A stretch of DNA of 64,000 nucleotides from Prevotellaceae bacterium HUN156. Lineage in GTDB: Bacteria > Bacteroidota > Bacteroidia > Bacteroidales > Bacteroidaceae. This document shows, one piece after another, positions 49,512-57,277 of the stretch. Under the pieces are notes generated by a model, which ran no database searches, was not told where the DNA came from, and saw nothing but the letters and a program-made list of their open reading frames with translations. Location of the stretch: NCBI GenBank assembly GCA_900119285.1, contig FPIT01000004.1, positions 62,001 through 126,000 on the forward strand, read 5' to 3'. The stretch's first letter is position 1. Every line of letters starts with the position of its first letter. The translations under genes and the position numbers were made by a program.

Positions 49512-51335
49512 ATGAAACTAACATTTGTATTAAGAGATAAGAATAATGCACTGAAGTTGTCGTCGAAGACCATCGACAACTTCATGGAACGCATCAAAAG
49601 GGACACGAAGGATGGTGCCGTGGCTCGTCGCAGACAGGAGCTGGCGCTGGCTGGCGATACGGATAGCTACGACTCCTTTCATCCTTCGCATCTGATATAT
49701 CCGTCGGCAGAGTTGGAAAAGGATGCTAACGACAACCTGCGCATGCGTAGGTTTAATGGCGTTGTGGCACTGACCATCGATGGACTAGAGAAGTCTTCGG
49801 AAATCAATGCCATTAAGCAGGCTGCTCAGATACTGCACTATACGCTTGCCGCCTTCGTTGGCTCAACAGGCAAGGAGGTGGTGATTCTTGTGAGGATAGC
49901 AAAGGCGGATGGTGGTGAAGTGGCTGACGAAGAAGAGGCAAACAGTATCTGCAGGCAGGGCTATGAGTTGGCAACGACGATATATCAGGGACTGTTGTGC
50001 CGCCCGATACGTCTGGAGGCTTATTCTATCCGTAGCAGTTTCCGTATGCCTCTTGATGAGCAGCCATATTACAATCCAAAGGCGATGGCGCTGCCAGTGA
50101 GTGACAAACCGCTGGCGCATCCCTCGAAAACGGAGGTGGTAAACCCTGTTGAGGCTCCCGATGGTGAGGCTGCTATAAAGGTGAGTGAGGATACCCAGCG
50201 ACTGATGGACTTTCTGAACGCGCACTATACCTTCCGCTATAACACCATTATGGGATATACGGAATACAAGGATAATAGTTATAAATATGTGGACTGGATG
50301 CCTGTGGATGGTCGCGTGATGAAGGGAATGACGATGAAGGTGCGCCTGAGCGGAATAGATGCCAGAGATAACGACGTGAAACGCTATGTGCAGTCGGATA
50401 TGATACGTCCTTTTAATCCCATAGGCAACTATCTGTGGGAGCAATACGACAAGTGGGATGGCAAAGACCATATCCGCAAATTGGCTCGCACGGTACCTAC
50501 AGATAATCCGCATTGGGAGAACTGGTTCTATACGTGGTTCCTTGGGATGGTTCATCAGTGGCAGGTGAGCAATATGGCTGTATATGGCAACCAGGCTGTG
50601 CCACTGCTCATCTCTGCTCAGGGTTGGAACAAGACAACCTTCTGCGAACAGCTGCTACCTCCCGAGTTGCGATGGGGATATACGGGCAACCTGCATATGG
50701 ACGATAAGCGACAGGTGCTGAACCAGATGGCGCAGATGCTGCTCATCAACCTGGATGAGTTTAACCAGATAACGCCTCGCATCCAACAGGGATTCCTGAA
50801 GAATATCATCACCCTCTCGTCAGTCAAAATCAAGCGCCCATATGCCCGTCATGTGGAGGATTTCCCTCGTCGTGCATCGTTCATCGCTACCACCAATCAG
50901 CCTGATGTGTTGGCAGATCCTACGGGTAGTCGTCGATTTTTGAGTGTGGAACTAACGGGCCCCATCGATGTGAGTACGCCTCCCAACTATGAACAGCTAT
51001 ATGCTCAGGCTATGAGGGCTTTGCAACATCGTGAACCATATTACTTCAGTCCAAAGGAGACGCAGCGGATATTGAAATGGAATCATAAGTTCAGAATAAA
51101 GACGCCTGCCGACCATTACTTCTTTGACTATTTCGAGCCCGCAGCAGAGGGAGACGAAGGAGAGTGGGTAAGTGCCTCTACGATATTTGCATTCTTGAAA
51201 CAGAAGGTAGGCATCAGCATGCTAAAACCAGCCACCGTGTCAGGCTTTGGTCGCATGTTATCCAACATTCCTGCCCTGAAGAAGCGCGAAAGGAAATATG
51301 GTTCTGAGTATTTTGTGAAGCCAAAAATGGTGTGA
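49512..51335 (+). CDS. VirE/VapE-like replication protein (BT4734-type primase plus helicase-like domain)
   Basis: A 607-residue protein. Residues 1-200 are the BT4734/VirE N-terminal domain (ALTIDGLEKSSEINAIKQAA, VILVRIAKADGG, CRPIRLEAYSIRSSFRMP), a primase-like fold. Residues 300-560 are the VapE/VirE ATPase: SAQGWNKTTFCEQLL as a Walker A variant, MLLINLDEFNQI as Walker B, SFIATTNQPDVLADPTGSRR as sensor. Such proteins occur in phages, satellites and integrated elements. Together with the dyad array and the flanking repeats it suggests a self-contained unit. Confidence 0.85.
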   Translation: MKLTFVLRDKNNALKLSSKTIDNFMERIKRDTKDGAVARRRQELALAGDTDSYDSFHPSHLIYPSAELEKDANDNLRMRRFNGVVALTIDGLEKSSEINAIKQAAQILHYTLAAFVGSTGKEVVILVRIAKADGGEVADEEEANSICRQGYELATTIYQGLLCRPIRLEAYSIRSSFRMPLDEQPYYNPKAMALPVSDKPLAHPSKTEVVNPVEAPDGEAAIKVSEDTQRLMDFLNAHYTFRYNTIMGYTEYKDNSYKYVDWMPVDGRVMKGMTMKVRLSGIDARDNDVKRYVQSDMIRPFNPIGNYLWEQYDKWDGKDHIRKLARTVPTDNPHWENWFYTWFLGMVHQWQVSNMAVYGNQAVPLLISAQGWNKTTFCEQLLPPELRWGYTGNLHMDDKRQVLNQMAQMLLINLDEFNQITPRIQQGFLKNIITLSSVKIKRPYARHVEDFPRRASFIATTNQPDVLADPTGSRRFLSVELTGPIDVSTPPNYEQLYAQAMRALQHREPYYFSPKETQRILKWNHKFRIKTPADHYFFDYFEPAAEGDEGEWVSASTIFAFLKQKVGISMLKPATVSGFGRMLSNIPALKKRERKYGSEYFVKPKMV

Positions 51336-51341
51336 TTTACC

Positions 51342-51434
51342 ATTTTGCTGCCACCTGCCACCTATCTGCCACACCTTGTAGTGCCTGTATATAAAGGGAT
51401 TAAGGCGTATTGGTGGCAGGTGGCGGCAAAAATA
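51342..51434. repeat. Right inverted repeat of the DUF6078/VapE module
   Basis: Starts 7 nt after the VapE stop with ATTTTGCTGCCACCTGCCAC and ends ATTGGTGGCAGGTGGCGGCA. Its reverse complement aligns with the left repeat over both ends, with an unrelated middle of about 35 nt. Confidence 0.85.
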
Positions 51435-51489
51435 CGAAAAATTTATTTTCATGGTGAAGTAGAAGAGGGGACGGAAAAAACCAAATTCA

Positions 51490-51521
51490 TTTGGCTTTTC
51501 TCTCGTTTTTTCGTACCTTTG
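51490..51521 (+). promoter_or_regulatory. Promoter of the aminotransferase gene
   Basis: TTTG at 51490-51493 and TACCTTTG at 51514-51521 with a 20-bp spacer. Confidence 0.75.
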
Positions 51522-51550
51522 CACCCAACTAAATAAGAGGATAAGAAACA

Positions 51551-52855
51551 ATGACTAAAAGAATCTACTTGTGTCTGGCTCACATGAGCGACACTGGCTT
51601 GGAACAGAAATATATCAAAGAAGCTTTCGATACGAACTGGGTGGTTCCCCTCGGACCAAACGTCAATGGGTTTGAGAAAGACCTGGAGGAGTTTATAGCC
51701 TCTCCCCAGCCCTCCCCTGAAGGGAAGGGAGGAAAGCGTGTGGTTGCGTTAAGTGCTGGTACTGCTGCAGTGCATTTGGCATTGAAGGCTTGTGGTGTAG
51801 GTCCTGGCGATGAGGTTTGTGTGCAGAGCTTTACATTCTGTGCTTCGTCACACCCCATCACCTATCTCGGTGCTACACCCGTATTCATCGACTCAGAAGA
51901 GGATACATGGAATATGGATCCAGAACTGTTGGAAGAGGCCATCAAAGACCGCATTGCAAAGACGGGTAAGGCACCAAAGGCTATCATCCCTGTAGCACTC
52001 TACGGTATGCCGTATAAGATTGACCGCATCATGGAGATAGCAGACAGATACGACATTCCCGTCATCGAGGATGCTGCCGAGGGCTTCGGCTCTAAATACA
52101 ATGGTCAGATGCTGGGTACCTTTGGTAAATATGGTGTCCTGTCGTTTAATGGCAACAAGATGATTACCACCAGTGGTGGTGGTGCGCTGATTACTCCAGA
52201 TGAGGAGTCATGGCGCGAAATCATGATGTATGCCACACAGTATCGTGAGAGCTATCCTTACTACCAACACGAGAAGATTGGTTACAACTACCGCATGAGT
52301 AACATCTGTGCAGGTATCGGTCGTGGTCAGATGACAGTAGCTAACGACCATATCGCTCATCATAAGCATGTGCAGAAGCTGTATGAAGAACTACTGAAGG
52401 ATGTAAAAGGCATCACAGTCCACTCTCAACCGGACCAATGTTCAATGTTCAATAATCAATGTTCAATGGTTTATGACTCCAACTACTGGCTATGCACCAT
52501 TACGCTGGATGCTGACCTGAAGATTAAGGGACAGGAGAATGCCTATAAGACCATTGTCACGGGTGCTGTAGGTGGTGCTGCTGGTGTGATTCATGCAGCA
52601 GATTCAGCTACTACCGATTGCCAGCCAAATGATAACGTGGAGGCCCTGCGTGTGTTCTTGGATCAGGCAGGTGTTGAGGCTCGTCCTGTATGGAAGCCTA
52701 TGCACAAGCAGCCAGTGTATAAGGATGCGCCTGCTTATACCAATGGTGTATCAGAAGCTATCTTTAAGATTGGTATGTGTTTGCCTGCTGGGCCGTATGT
52801 CACTGATGAGGATGTGAAGTATATTGTGGAGACAATAAAGAATAGTATTCTTTGA
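51551..52855 (+). CDS. DegT/DnrJ/EryC1-type sugar aminotransferase
   Basis: A PLP-dependent enzyme that forms amino-sugar nucleotides. The 434-residue protein has LSAGTAAVHLALKACGVGPG, PVIEDAAEGFGSKYNG and the PLP-lysine in LSFNGNKMITTSGGG, with RPVWKPMHKQPVY at the C-terminus (PglE/LegC-like group). Two in-frame repeat insertions are visible: the family A segment ASPQPSPEGKGGKR after residue 50, and QCSMFNNQCSM near residue 300, which translates TTCAATG-type heptamer repeats. Without them the length would be closer to the usual 390-400. Confidence 0.9.
   Translation: MTKRIYLCLAHMSDTGLEQKYIKEAFDTNWVVPLGPNVNGFEKDLEEFIASPQPSPEGKGGKRVVALSAGTAAVHLALKACGVGPGDEVCVQSFTFCASSHPITYLGATPVFIDSEEDTWNMDPELLEEAIKDRIAKTGKAPKAIIPVALYGMPYKIDRIMEIADRYDIPVIEDAAEGFGSKYNGQMLGTFGKYGVLSFNGNKMITTSGGGALITPDEESWREIMMYATQYRESYPYYQHEKIGYNYRMSNICAGIGRGQMTVANDHIAHHKHVQKLYEELLKDVKGITVHSQPDQCSMFNNQCSMVYDSNYWLCTITLDADLKIKGQENAYKTIVTGAVGGAAGVIHAADSATTDCQPNDNVEALRVFLDQAGVEARPVWKPMHKQPVYKDAPAYTNGVSEAIFKIGMCLPAGPYVTDEDVKYIVETIKNSIL
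51698..51733. repeat. Family A palindrome inside the aminotransferase
   Basis: GCCTCTCCCCAGCCCTCCCC and TGAAGGGAAGGGAGG, in frame. It is the same variant as the copy in the sugar transferase at 32428-32460. Confidence 0.85.
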
Positions 52856-52877
52856 TTTTTATTATTATAAAGATAGG

Positions 52878-52910
52878 AAAGAGTCCCAATAAAAAATGGG
52901 GCTCTTTTTT
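52878..52910 (+). terminator. Terminator of the aminotransferase gene
   Basis: AAAGAGTCCCAT-type stem (AAAGAGTCCCA / TGGGGCTCTTT) followed by a T run. Confidence 0.75.
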
Positions 52911-53006
52911 CTTTTTGAAAAGAAACAAAAGGTTATGCTTTTATAAAAAACAATTCTATTTTCACAACCACCCAACCTTTTCTTGCCAATCCTTTGCAAG
53001 GTGTTT

Positions 53007-53142
53007 GTTCATTTTCTCGCTCGCTCCGAGAAAACGAACCAAAAGAGGGGCGCTACCCCCAAGCCCCCTTCAAAGGGGGATGTAAACAAGAAGGTGCAGA
53101 AACCGCACCTCCTTGTGGGTTTTGGTAACGCGGGACACGCGT
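53007..53142. repeat. Family C repeat, copy 3
   Basis: Same layout as copies 1 and 2; the variable stem is CAAGAAGGTGC/GCACCTCCTTG around AGAAACC. Differences from copy 2 occur on both strands of the stem in a largely compensating way. Confidence 0.9.
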
Positions 53143-53589
53143 TGTCTTTTTTATCGGCTGCGCGTTGATGTTTAGGCGGAGAAAACCATAGGATTTTAGT
53201 TAATGGATATGTTTTTGGGGGCGTTTTAGTTAAATAAGAGTAATAAGGTGAAGAGGGAAAGGAAATAATAGTATATTTGCAGCAGGAGGAGCCTACCCCC
53301 AAAGGAGCCTACCCCCAACCCCTCCCTAAAAGGAGGGGAGATTTGAGGTCACACAGATTTCACAGATTTCACAGATTTATAACAATACGAGTAATTGCCG
53401 AACACAGATCTAACGGATAACACGGATTATGCTGCGTAGCAGCAACTTTCTGTTATTTCTGTGATTTCTGTGTGACAATAAAAATATCTGCGTGATATGA
53501 ATAAGCTCCACAAATAAGCTCACACTAAAATAGGTCACACAGAAATAACAGAAATCACAGAAATTAATGCTACGCATTATGAGCGTTCA

Positions 53590-53671
53590 GCTATAACCCA
53601 TAACCTATAACCGCTAACCGCAGAACGCTAACTAATCTCCCCTCCTTTCAGGGAGGGGTCGGGGGTAGGCT
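53590..53671. repeat. Family A repeat, inverted copy at the AlkD-like gene end
   Basis: CTATAACCCATAACCTATAA, then CGCTAACTAATCTCCCCTCC and AGGGAGGGGTCGGGGGTAGG. It abuts the 3' end of the minus-strand alkylation-repeat gene. Confidence 0.85.
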
Positions 53672-54475
53672 TTAGGGGTTCTCTCTTTGAGAGTGTGGCG
53701 TTGCAATGGGGGAAGGCCCCCTCATCCACTCTTTGCGTTCTGCCTCGGGCATTTTCTCAATGGCATAGCGGAGCATGGTGCGGGGCATCTCGTGGGCATG
53801 TTGGCGGAGGAATTCGCGGAGAAGGTTCATGGATACTTGCTTACCCATTTCGCGGAGCATCCAGCCCACGGCTTTATGCATGAGGTCATGGGGATGGTGT
53901 AGGTGGATTTCGGCATAGCGGAGACACCAGAAGGGGTCGCCTTTACGGGAGGTCATCCACGAGCAGACGATGCTCATGCGCTGCTTCCAGAGGCAGGGAC
54001 TGGCGGCAAGGTCGTCTAATACCTTGAGCTTATAGTCTCTGTCGCCCAGATTAGAGGGGAGCAGTAGCCAGTGGCCCAGAATCTTATGCACGGAGAGGTC
54101 GACCAAGTCCCAGTTGTTGGCTTGCTCGGCATACTGCAGGTACATCTGTACTATCTCGTCGCGCTTGGCAATGGCATCAGGGTTGTTCTCTAAGCGCTTG
54201 GTGGCCTGCTTCTCAAACTTCGAAACCAGGATGAGGAAGCCGCAGAGACGCACCTCGTGCCAGCGGTTTGTTAGCAACGCTGGGACTTCGGGCAAGGGAA
54301 AACCTTGCCCCGCGAGCTTGACGACCTCGCGGGTTTGGGGCACCTTTAAGCCGAGGAACTCGTCGCCATAGCCATATTCACCAGGGGCTGTCTTGAAGAA
54401 GCCCATCAGTATCTGTCGCTGCTCGTCATTGCGCTGCGACTCCATGTAGTGGATAATCTCTTGTGCGCTAGTCAT
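53672..54475 (-). CDS. DNA alkylation repair protein, AlkD-like
   Basis: A 267-residue all-helical protein of the HEAT-like-repeat glycosylase family, which removes bulky cationic alkylated bases. Landmarks: EFLGLKVPQTREVVKLA, NRWHEVRLCGFLILV, NNWDLVDLSVHKILGHWL and DPFWCLRYAEIHLHHPHDLMHKAVGWMLRE (a region around residues 180-210). The Asp/Trp positions needed for base excision (WDLVD) are retained. The last 15 residues (GPSPIATPHSQRENP) look repeat-derived. It overlaps the start of the pantothenate kinase stop by 4 bp. Confidence 0.88.
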   Translation of the reverse strand: MTSAQEIIHYMESQRNDEQRQILMGFFKTAPGEYGYGDEFLGLKVPQTREVVKLAGQGFPLPEVPALLTNRWHEVRLCGFLILVSKFEKQATKRLENNPDAIAKRDEIVQMYLQYAEQANNWDLVDLSVHKILGHWLLLPSNLGDRDYKLKVLDDLAASPCLWKQRMSIVCSWMTSRKGDPFWCLRYAEIHLHHPHDLMHKAVGWMLREMGKQVSMNLLREFLRQHAHEMPRTMLRYAIEKMPEAERKEWMRGPSPIATPHSQRENP

Positions 54476-55293
54476 CTGTTCTTATAGCTCAGCGCCGCTC
54501 CTATGGCAGTGCAGAATTCCGCATACTTAGGGATATGGAAGTGTACGTTGTAGAATTTCTCCAGCATGGGGTATATCTCCTTACACTGAGGCAGCAGTGT
54601 CAGGTTGCCTATCAGAACAAAGTCTTTGATTCCTGTGTTCAGTGCCGACAGGATGGCGGCAGAACCGATGGCCTGTAATACCATCACGATGATGCCCAGT
54701 GCGATGTCTTCCTTCGGTGCGTCGTACTTTGCTTTTGAGAATAGTGATGCCGTAGCATCCATAGGCAGTCCGGGCAGTGGATGCTTAGAGATGTCGCCGA
54801 TGAGCAGGTTGATATTACGGATATTACCCTGCATGGCGAGGCTCTGAATCTGTTTCGGGTCACGTGTGTTCAGCATCACACGAGAGAGGCCCTGCAGGGT
54901 ACCGCCACCGATGCCGATACCACCGATATGCTTAATCTCATCACCGTTACACTGTACGAAGCTCGTTCCCGTACCCATCGATACCACGATGGCCTTGCTT
55001 AGTCCCGACTCGAAGCGAGCACCCAGACCATCGGCAATAAACTCATCCACCTTCTGTGTTGAGATGCCATAGATAGGTTCATCGATATAGGCAGAGCCCA
55101 CGCCCGTCACCATGATCTGCTCCACATCCTTCAGTTCAATCTTATTGTCGTGCAGATACTTACCGAAAGCACCATACAGCGATGTCACCTGGTCGGCAGC
55201 AGTAATACGGATGGGTGACACTACGCGACCTTCGCGCAGTCCTACAATCTTTGTCGTGGAGATGCCCACATCTATTCCTATGATGATTCCCAT
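54472..55293 (-). CDS. coaW: Type II pantothenate kinase
   Basis: Phosphorylates pantothenate in the first step of CoA synthesis. The 273-residue protein is of the Fumble/type II (ASKHA) class: GIDVGISTTKIVGLREG at the N-terminus (phosphate-1), VSMGTGTSFVQ (phosphate-2) and HIGGIGIGGGTLQGL. The start is set at ATG 55293; an upstream in-frame extension crosses the TTTGAAG heptamer repeats and is not protein-like. It forms an operon with mgtC and the AlkD-like gene. Confidence 0.92.
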   Translation of the reverse strand: MGIIIGIDVGISTTKIVGLREGRVVSPIRITAADQVTSLYGAFGKYLHDNKIELKDVEQIMVTGVGSAYIDEPIYGISTQKVDEFIADGLGARFESGLSKAIVVSMGTGTSFVQCNGDEIKHIGGIGIGGGTLQGLSRVMLNTRDPKQIQSLAMQGNIRNINLLIGDISKHPLPGLPMDATASLFSKAKYDAPKEDIALGIIVMVLQAIGSAAILSALNTGIKDFVLIGNLTLLPQCKEIYPMLEKFYNVHFHIPKYAEFCTAIGAALSYKNR

Positions 55294-55342
55294 ATATATT
55301 TGAAGTTTGAAGTTTGAAGTTTGATGTTTGAAGTTTGAAATA
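55294..55342. repeat. TTTGAAG heptamer repeat
   Basis: Six to seven imperfect direct copies of TTTGAAG directly before the pantothenate kinase start (minus strand CTTCAAA). A related run of AAAGTTG lies at 55845-55875. Confidence 0.8.
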
Positions 55343-55804
55343 TTAATTTTCTTGTTTCTCTTTACGCTTCTTGTCGATTTTGCGCAAGAAGAAATTGAAG
55401 GCTTCGAGACCTGCGAGGACCATGAGGGTGGTGGCGATAGAGAGGACATACATGCCTCCACCACAGGCTAAGCCGATGGCGGCGGTAACCCAGAGGCCAG
55501 CGGCAGTGGTCAGGCCACTAACGATATTCTCGGACTTGCGGAAGATGATGGTGCCGGCACCAATGAAACCGATGCCACTGACTACCTGAGCAGCAATACG
55601 AGAGACATCCCAACGGTGGGTGGTATCCGACATGGGGACATCACTGAAGCCATAGGCAGAGACAATCATAAACACGGCAGAGCCTAACGCTACCAAGAAA
55701 TGGGTGCGGAAACCAGCCTCCTTGGCTCTATATTCACGTTCCAATCCAATCAGGCCACCTAATACTGCAGCACAGAAGATTCGTAGGAGAAATTCGTATT
55801 CCAT
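55343..55804 (-). CDS. MgtC/SapB family membrane protein
   Basis: A 153-residue protein with the family N-terminus FLLRIFCAAVLGGLIGLERE and hydrophobic segments (FLVALGSAVFMIVSAYGF, VVSGIGFIGAGTIIF, TTAAGLWVTAAIGLACGGGMY). MgtC proteins modulate membrane potential or Mg stress responses. RNDKK-type Lys/Arg-rich C-terminus follows. The start is set at 55804, 25 nt after the minus-strand -7 box. Confidence 0.92.
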   Translation of the reverse strand: MEYEFLLRIFCAAVLGGLIGLEREYRAKEAGFRTHFLVALGSAVFMIVSAYGFSDVPMSDTTHRWDVSRIAAQVVSGIGFIGAGTIIFRKSENIVSGLTTAAGLWVTAAIGLACGGGMYVLSIATTLMVLAGLEAFNFFLRKIDKKRKEKQEN

Positions 55805-55828
55805 AGTTAAATGTTGTTTATTATGCTG

Positions 55829-55836
55829 CAAAGATA
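55829..55836 (-). promoter_or_regulatory. -7 promoter box of the mgtC-coaW operon
   Basis: Minus strand TATCTTTG, matching TAnnTTTG, 24 nt upstream of the mgtC start. Confidence 0.6.
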
Positions 55837-55885
55837 AGAAATAAAGTTGAAAGTTGAAAGCTGAAAGTTGAAAGTTTCATTTAAA

Positions 55886-55917
55886 TTTGGTTTTTCGCTT
55901 GTTAATTTGTATTTTTG
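55886..55917 (+). promoter_or_regulatory. Promoter of tatA
   Basis: TTTG at 55886-55889 and TATTTTTG at 55910-55917 with a 20-bp spacer. Confidence 0.75.
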
Positions 55918-55948
55918 CAGAAATTATAAACTTAAAATAAAAAAGAAT

Positions 55949-56125
55949 ATGTTTGGATTAGGAATGCAAGAAATTATTGTCATTGCCCTTATTGTGCTCT
56001 TGCTGTTTGGCGGCAAGAAGATTCCCGAGTTGATGAAAGGACTCGGAAAGGGAGTGAAGAGCTTTAAAGATGGCATGAAGGAAGAGAGCTCCCCCGACCC
56101 CTCCGAAGGAGGGGAGAGAGGTTAG
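55949..56125 (+). CDS. tatA: Twin-arginine translocase subunit TatA
   Basis: A 58-residue TatA: one N-terminal membrane helix ([20 protein letters not shown]), the Gly hinge, and the amphipathic helix [20 protein letters not shown]. The remaining residues ([12 protein letters not shown]) and the stop codon derive from a family A palindrome, replacing the usual acidic tail. It is followed by tatC after repeat-filled sequence, and by two Tat-signal Fe-S proteins. Confidence 0.93.
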   Translation: MFGLGMQEIIVIALIVLLLFGGKKIPELMKGLGKGVKSFKDGMKEESSPDPSEGGERG

Positions 56126-56240
56126 CGGAGGGAGAGCCTACCACCAAAGGAGCCTACCCCCAGCCCCTCCCTGAAAGGAGGGGAGATTGGTTAGCGTTCA
56201 GCGGTTATGGGTTATAGGTTATAGCTGAGCGGAGAGCGGT
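56090..56240. repeat. Family A repeat at the tatA end
   Basis: Two palindromes (CCCCCGACCCCTCCGAAGGA and CCCCAGCCCCTCCCTGAAAG) followed by the family tail TTAGCG...TTATGGGTTATAG. The first supplies the tatA stop codon. Confidence 0.85.
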
Positions 56241-56275
56241 TAGCGTAATGGTCAATGGTCAATGTTGATGTTTTA

Positions 56276-56430
56276 CATCGAGCCTGCTCACGCTCGGCAT
56301 AGTTCAAAACTCGTTTTGACTCTGCTCTCGCTTAATCGCAGCCTTCAATGTTGCTTTCAGCGACACCGCTCACGCTCGGCATAGCTCATGCAAGCATGGC
56401 TCTGCTCTCGCTTAATCGCGGCGTTCAATG
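56276..56430. repeat. Tandem pair of modules with swapped hairpin stems
   Basis: Two units, each of GCTCACGCTCGGCATAG, a dyad, then CTCTGCTCTCGCTTAATCGC. The dyad is GTTCAAAAC/GTTTTGAC in unit 1 (56299-56321) and GCTCATGC/GCATGGC in unit 2 (56383-56401). This fills the tatA-tatC gap. Confidence 0.8.
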
Positions 56431-56455
56431 TTCAATGTTCAATCTTCAATCTTCA

Positions 56456-57235
56456 ATGAGTGAAATGTCCTTTTGGGATCATTTGGACGAGCTGCGCTCA
56501 TCACTGATACGTATAGCGATAGCTATCGTGGTATGTGCCATAGGGGCCTTCGTAATGAAGGATGAGTTGTTTAGCATCGTGCTGGCTCCACGGAGTAGTG
56601 ACTTCGTGACGTATGGTCTATTGGGTGTGGAGCCCTTCGTGCTCCACCTGATGAACACAGGACTGACGGAGCAGTTTATGATTCATATGCGCACCGCCCT
56701 GTATGCGGGTTTACTGGTGGCTTCGCCCTACATCCTCTATGAGTTGTTCCGCTTCGTGTCACCAGGGCTCTACCAGAATGAGCGGCGCTACGCGTTCTGG
56801 ATAGTGGGAGCAGCGTATGTGATGTTCATCATAGGTACACTGGTGAACTACTTCGTGGTATTCCCATTGACGGTGCGTTTCCTGGGTACCTATCAGGTGA
56901 GTCCAGATGTGGCTAACATGCTGACGCTACAGTCGTATATCGACACACTGTTGGGTATGAGCTTAGTGATGGGTGTGGTATTTGAACTGCCGGTAGTCTG
57001 CGGACTACTTGGACGCATGGGGCTCTTGACATCCTCGATGATGTCTGCCTATCGTCGCCATGCCATCGTGGCCATCCTTATCGTGGCAGCGATTATCACT
57101 CCGACCACGGATGTGTTTACACTTTTGGTAGTGGCACTGCCTATCTACCTGCTGTATGAGGTGAGCGTGCTGATAGTGGCGAGCCTACCCAAGTCAAAAA
57201 GCCTACCCAAGCCCTCCCCAAGGGAGGGATGTTGA
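56456..57235 (+). CDS. tatC: Twin-arginine translocase subunit TatC
   Basis: A 259-residue protein with six membrane segments. The N-terminal MSFWDHLDELRSSLIRI holds the Glu/Arg signal-peptide recognition region, and LFRFVSPGLYQNERRYAF is the conserved F-x-x-P-G-L-x-x-x-E loop. The start is ATG 56456, just after a TTCAATG heptamer run. The last 17 residues (SLPKSKSLPKPSPREGC) and stop are encoded by a family A-type repeat. Confidence 0.95.
   Translation: MSEMSFWDHLDELRSSLIRIAIAIVVCAIGAFVMKDELFSIVLAPRSSDFVTYGLLGVEPFVLHLMNTGLTEQFMIHMRTALYAGLLVASPYILYELFRFVSPGLYQNERRYAFWIVGAAYVMFIIGTLVNYFVVFPLTVRFLGTYQVSPDVANMLTLQSYIDTLLGMSLVMGVVFELPVVCGLLGRMGLLTSSMMSAYRRHAIVAILIVAAIITPTTDVFTLLVVALPIYLLYEVSVLIVASLPKSKSLPKPSPREGC
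57187..57230. repeat. Family A-type repeat at the tatC end
   Basis: GCCTACCCAAGTCAAAAAGC and CTACCCAAGCCCTCCCCAAG with GGAGGG. An inverted partner occurs 95 bp downstream at 57325-57357, within the start of the next gene. Confidence 0.8.
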
Positions 57236-57277
57236 ATACATATAGTAGGGGAGGTTATATATAGAATAAATAGAAAT

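Larger units (their letters stand above)
52856..53671. other. Repeat-dense gap
   Basis: About 815 bp without a supported gene. From left to right: a terminator, family C copy 3, family A copies (53290-53343), a family B block with both arms in direct and inverted order (53344-53575: TCACACAGATTTCACAGATT ... TTTCTGTGATTTCTGTGTGA ... TCACACAGAAATAACAGAAA), and an inverted family A copy (53590-53671). Confidence 0.8.

Noticed and set aside
51342..51434. Right GGTGGCAG palindrome as a simple terminator of the VapE-like gene
   Set aside because: It lacks a T tract, is over 90 nt long and has an inverse partner 2.6 kb away; a boundary role fits better, although termination is not excluded.
52852..53168. 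Open frames reading through family C copy 3 (GATPKPPSKGDVN-type peptides)
   Set aside because: The same peptide appears at each family C copy and has no start context; it is repeat translation rather than a gene.
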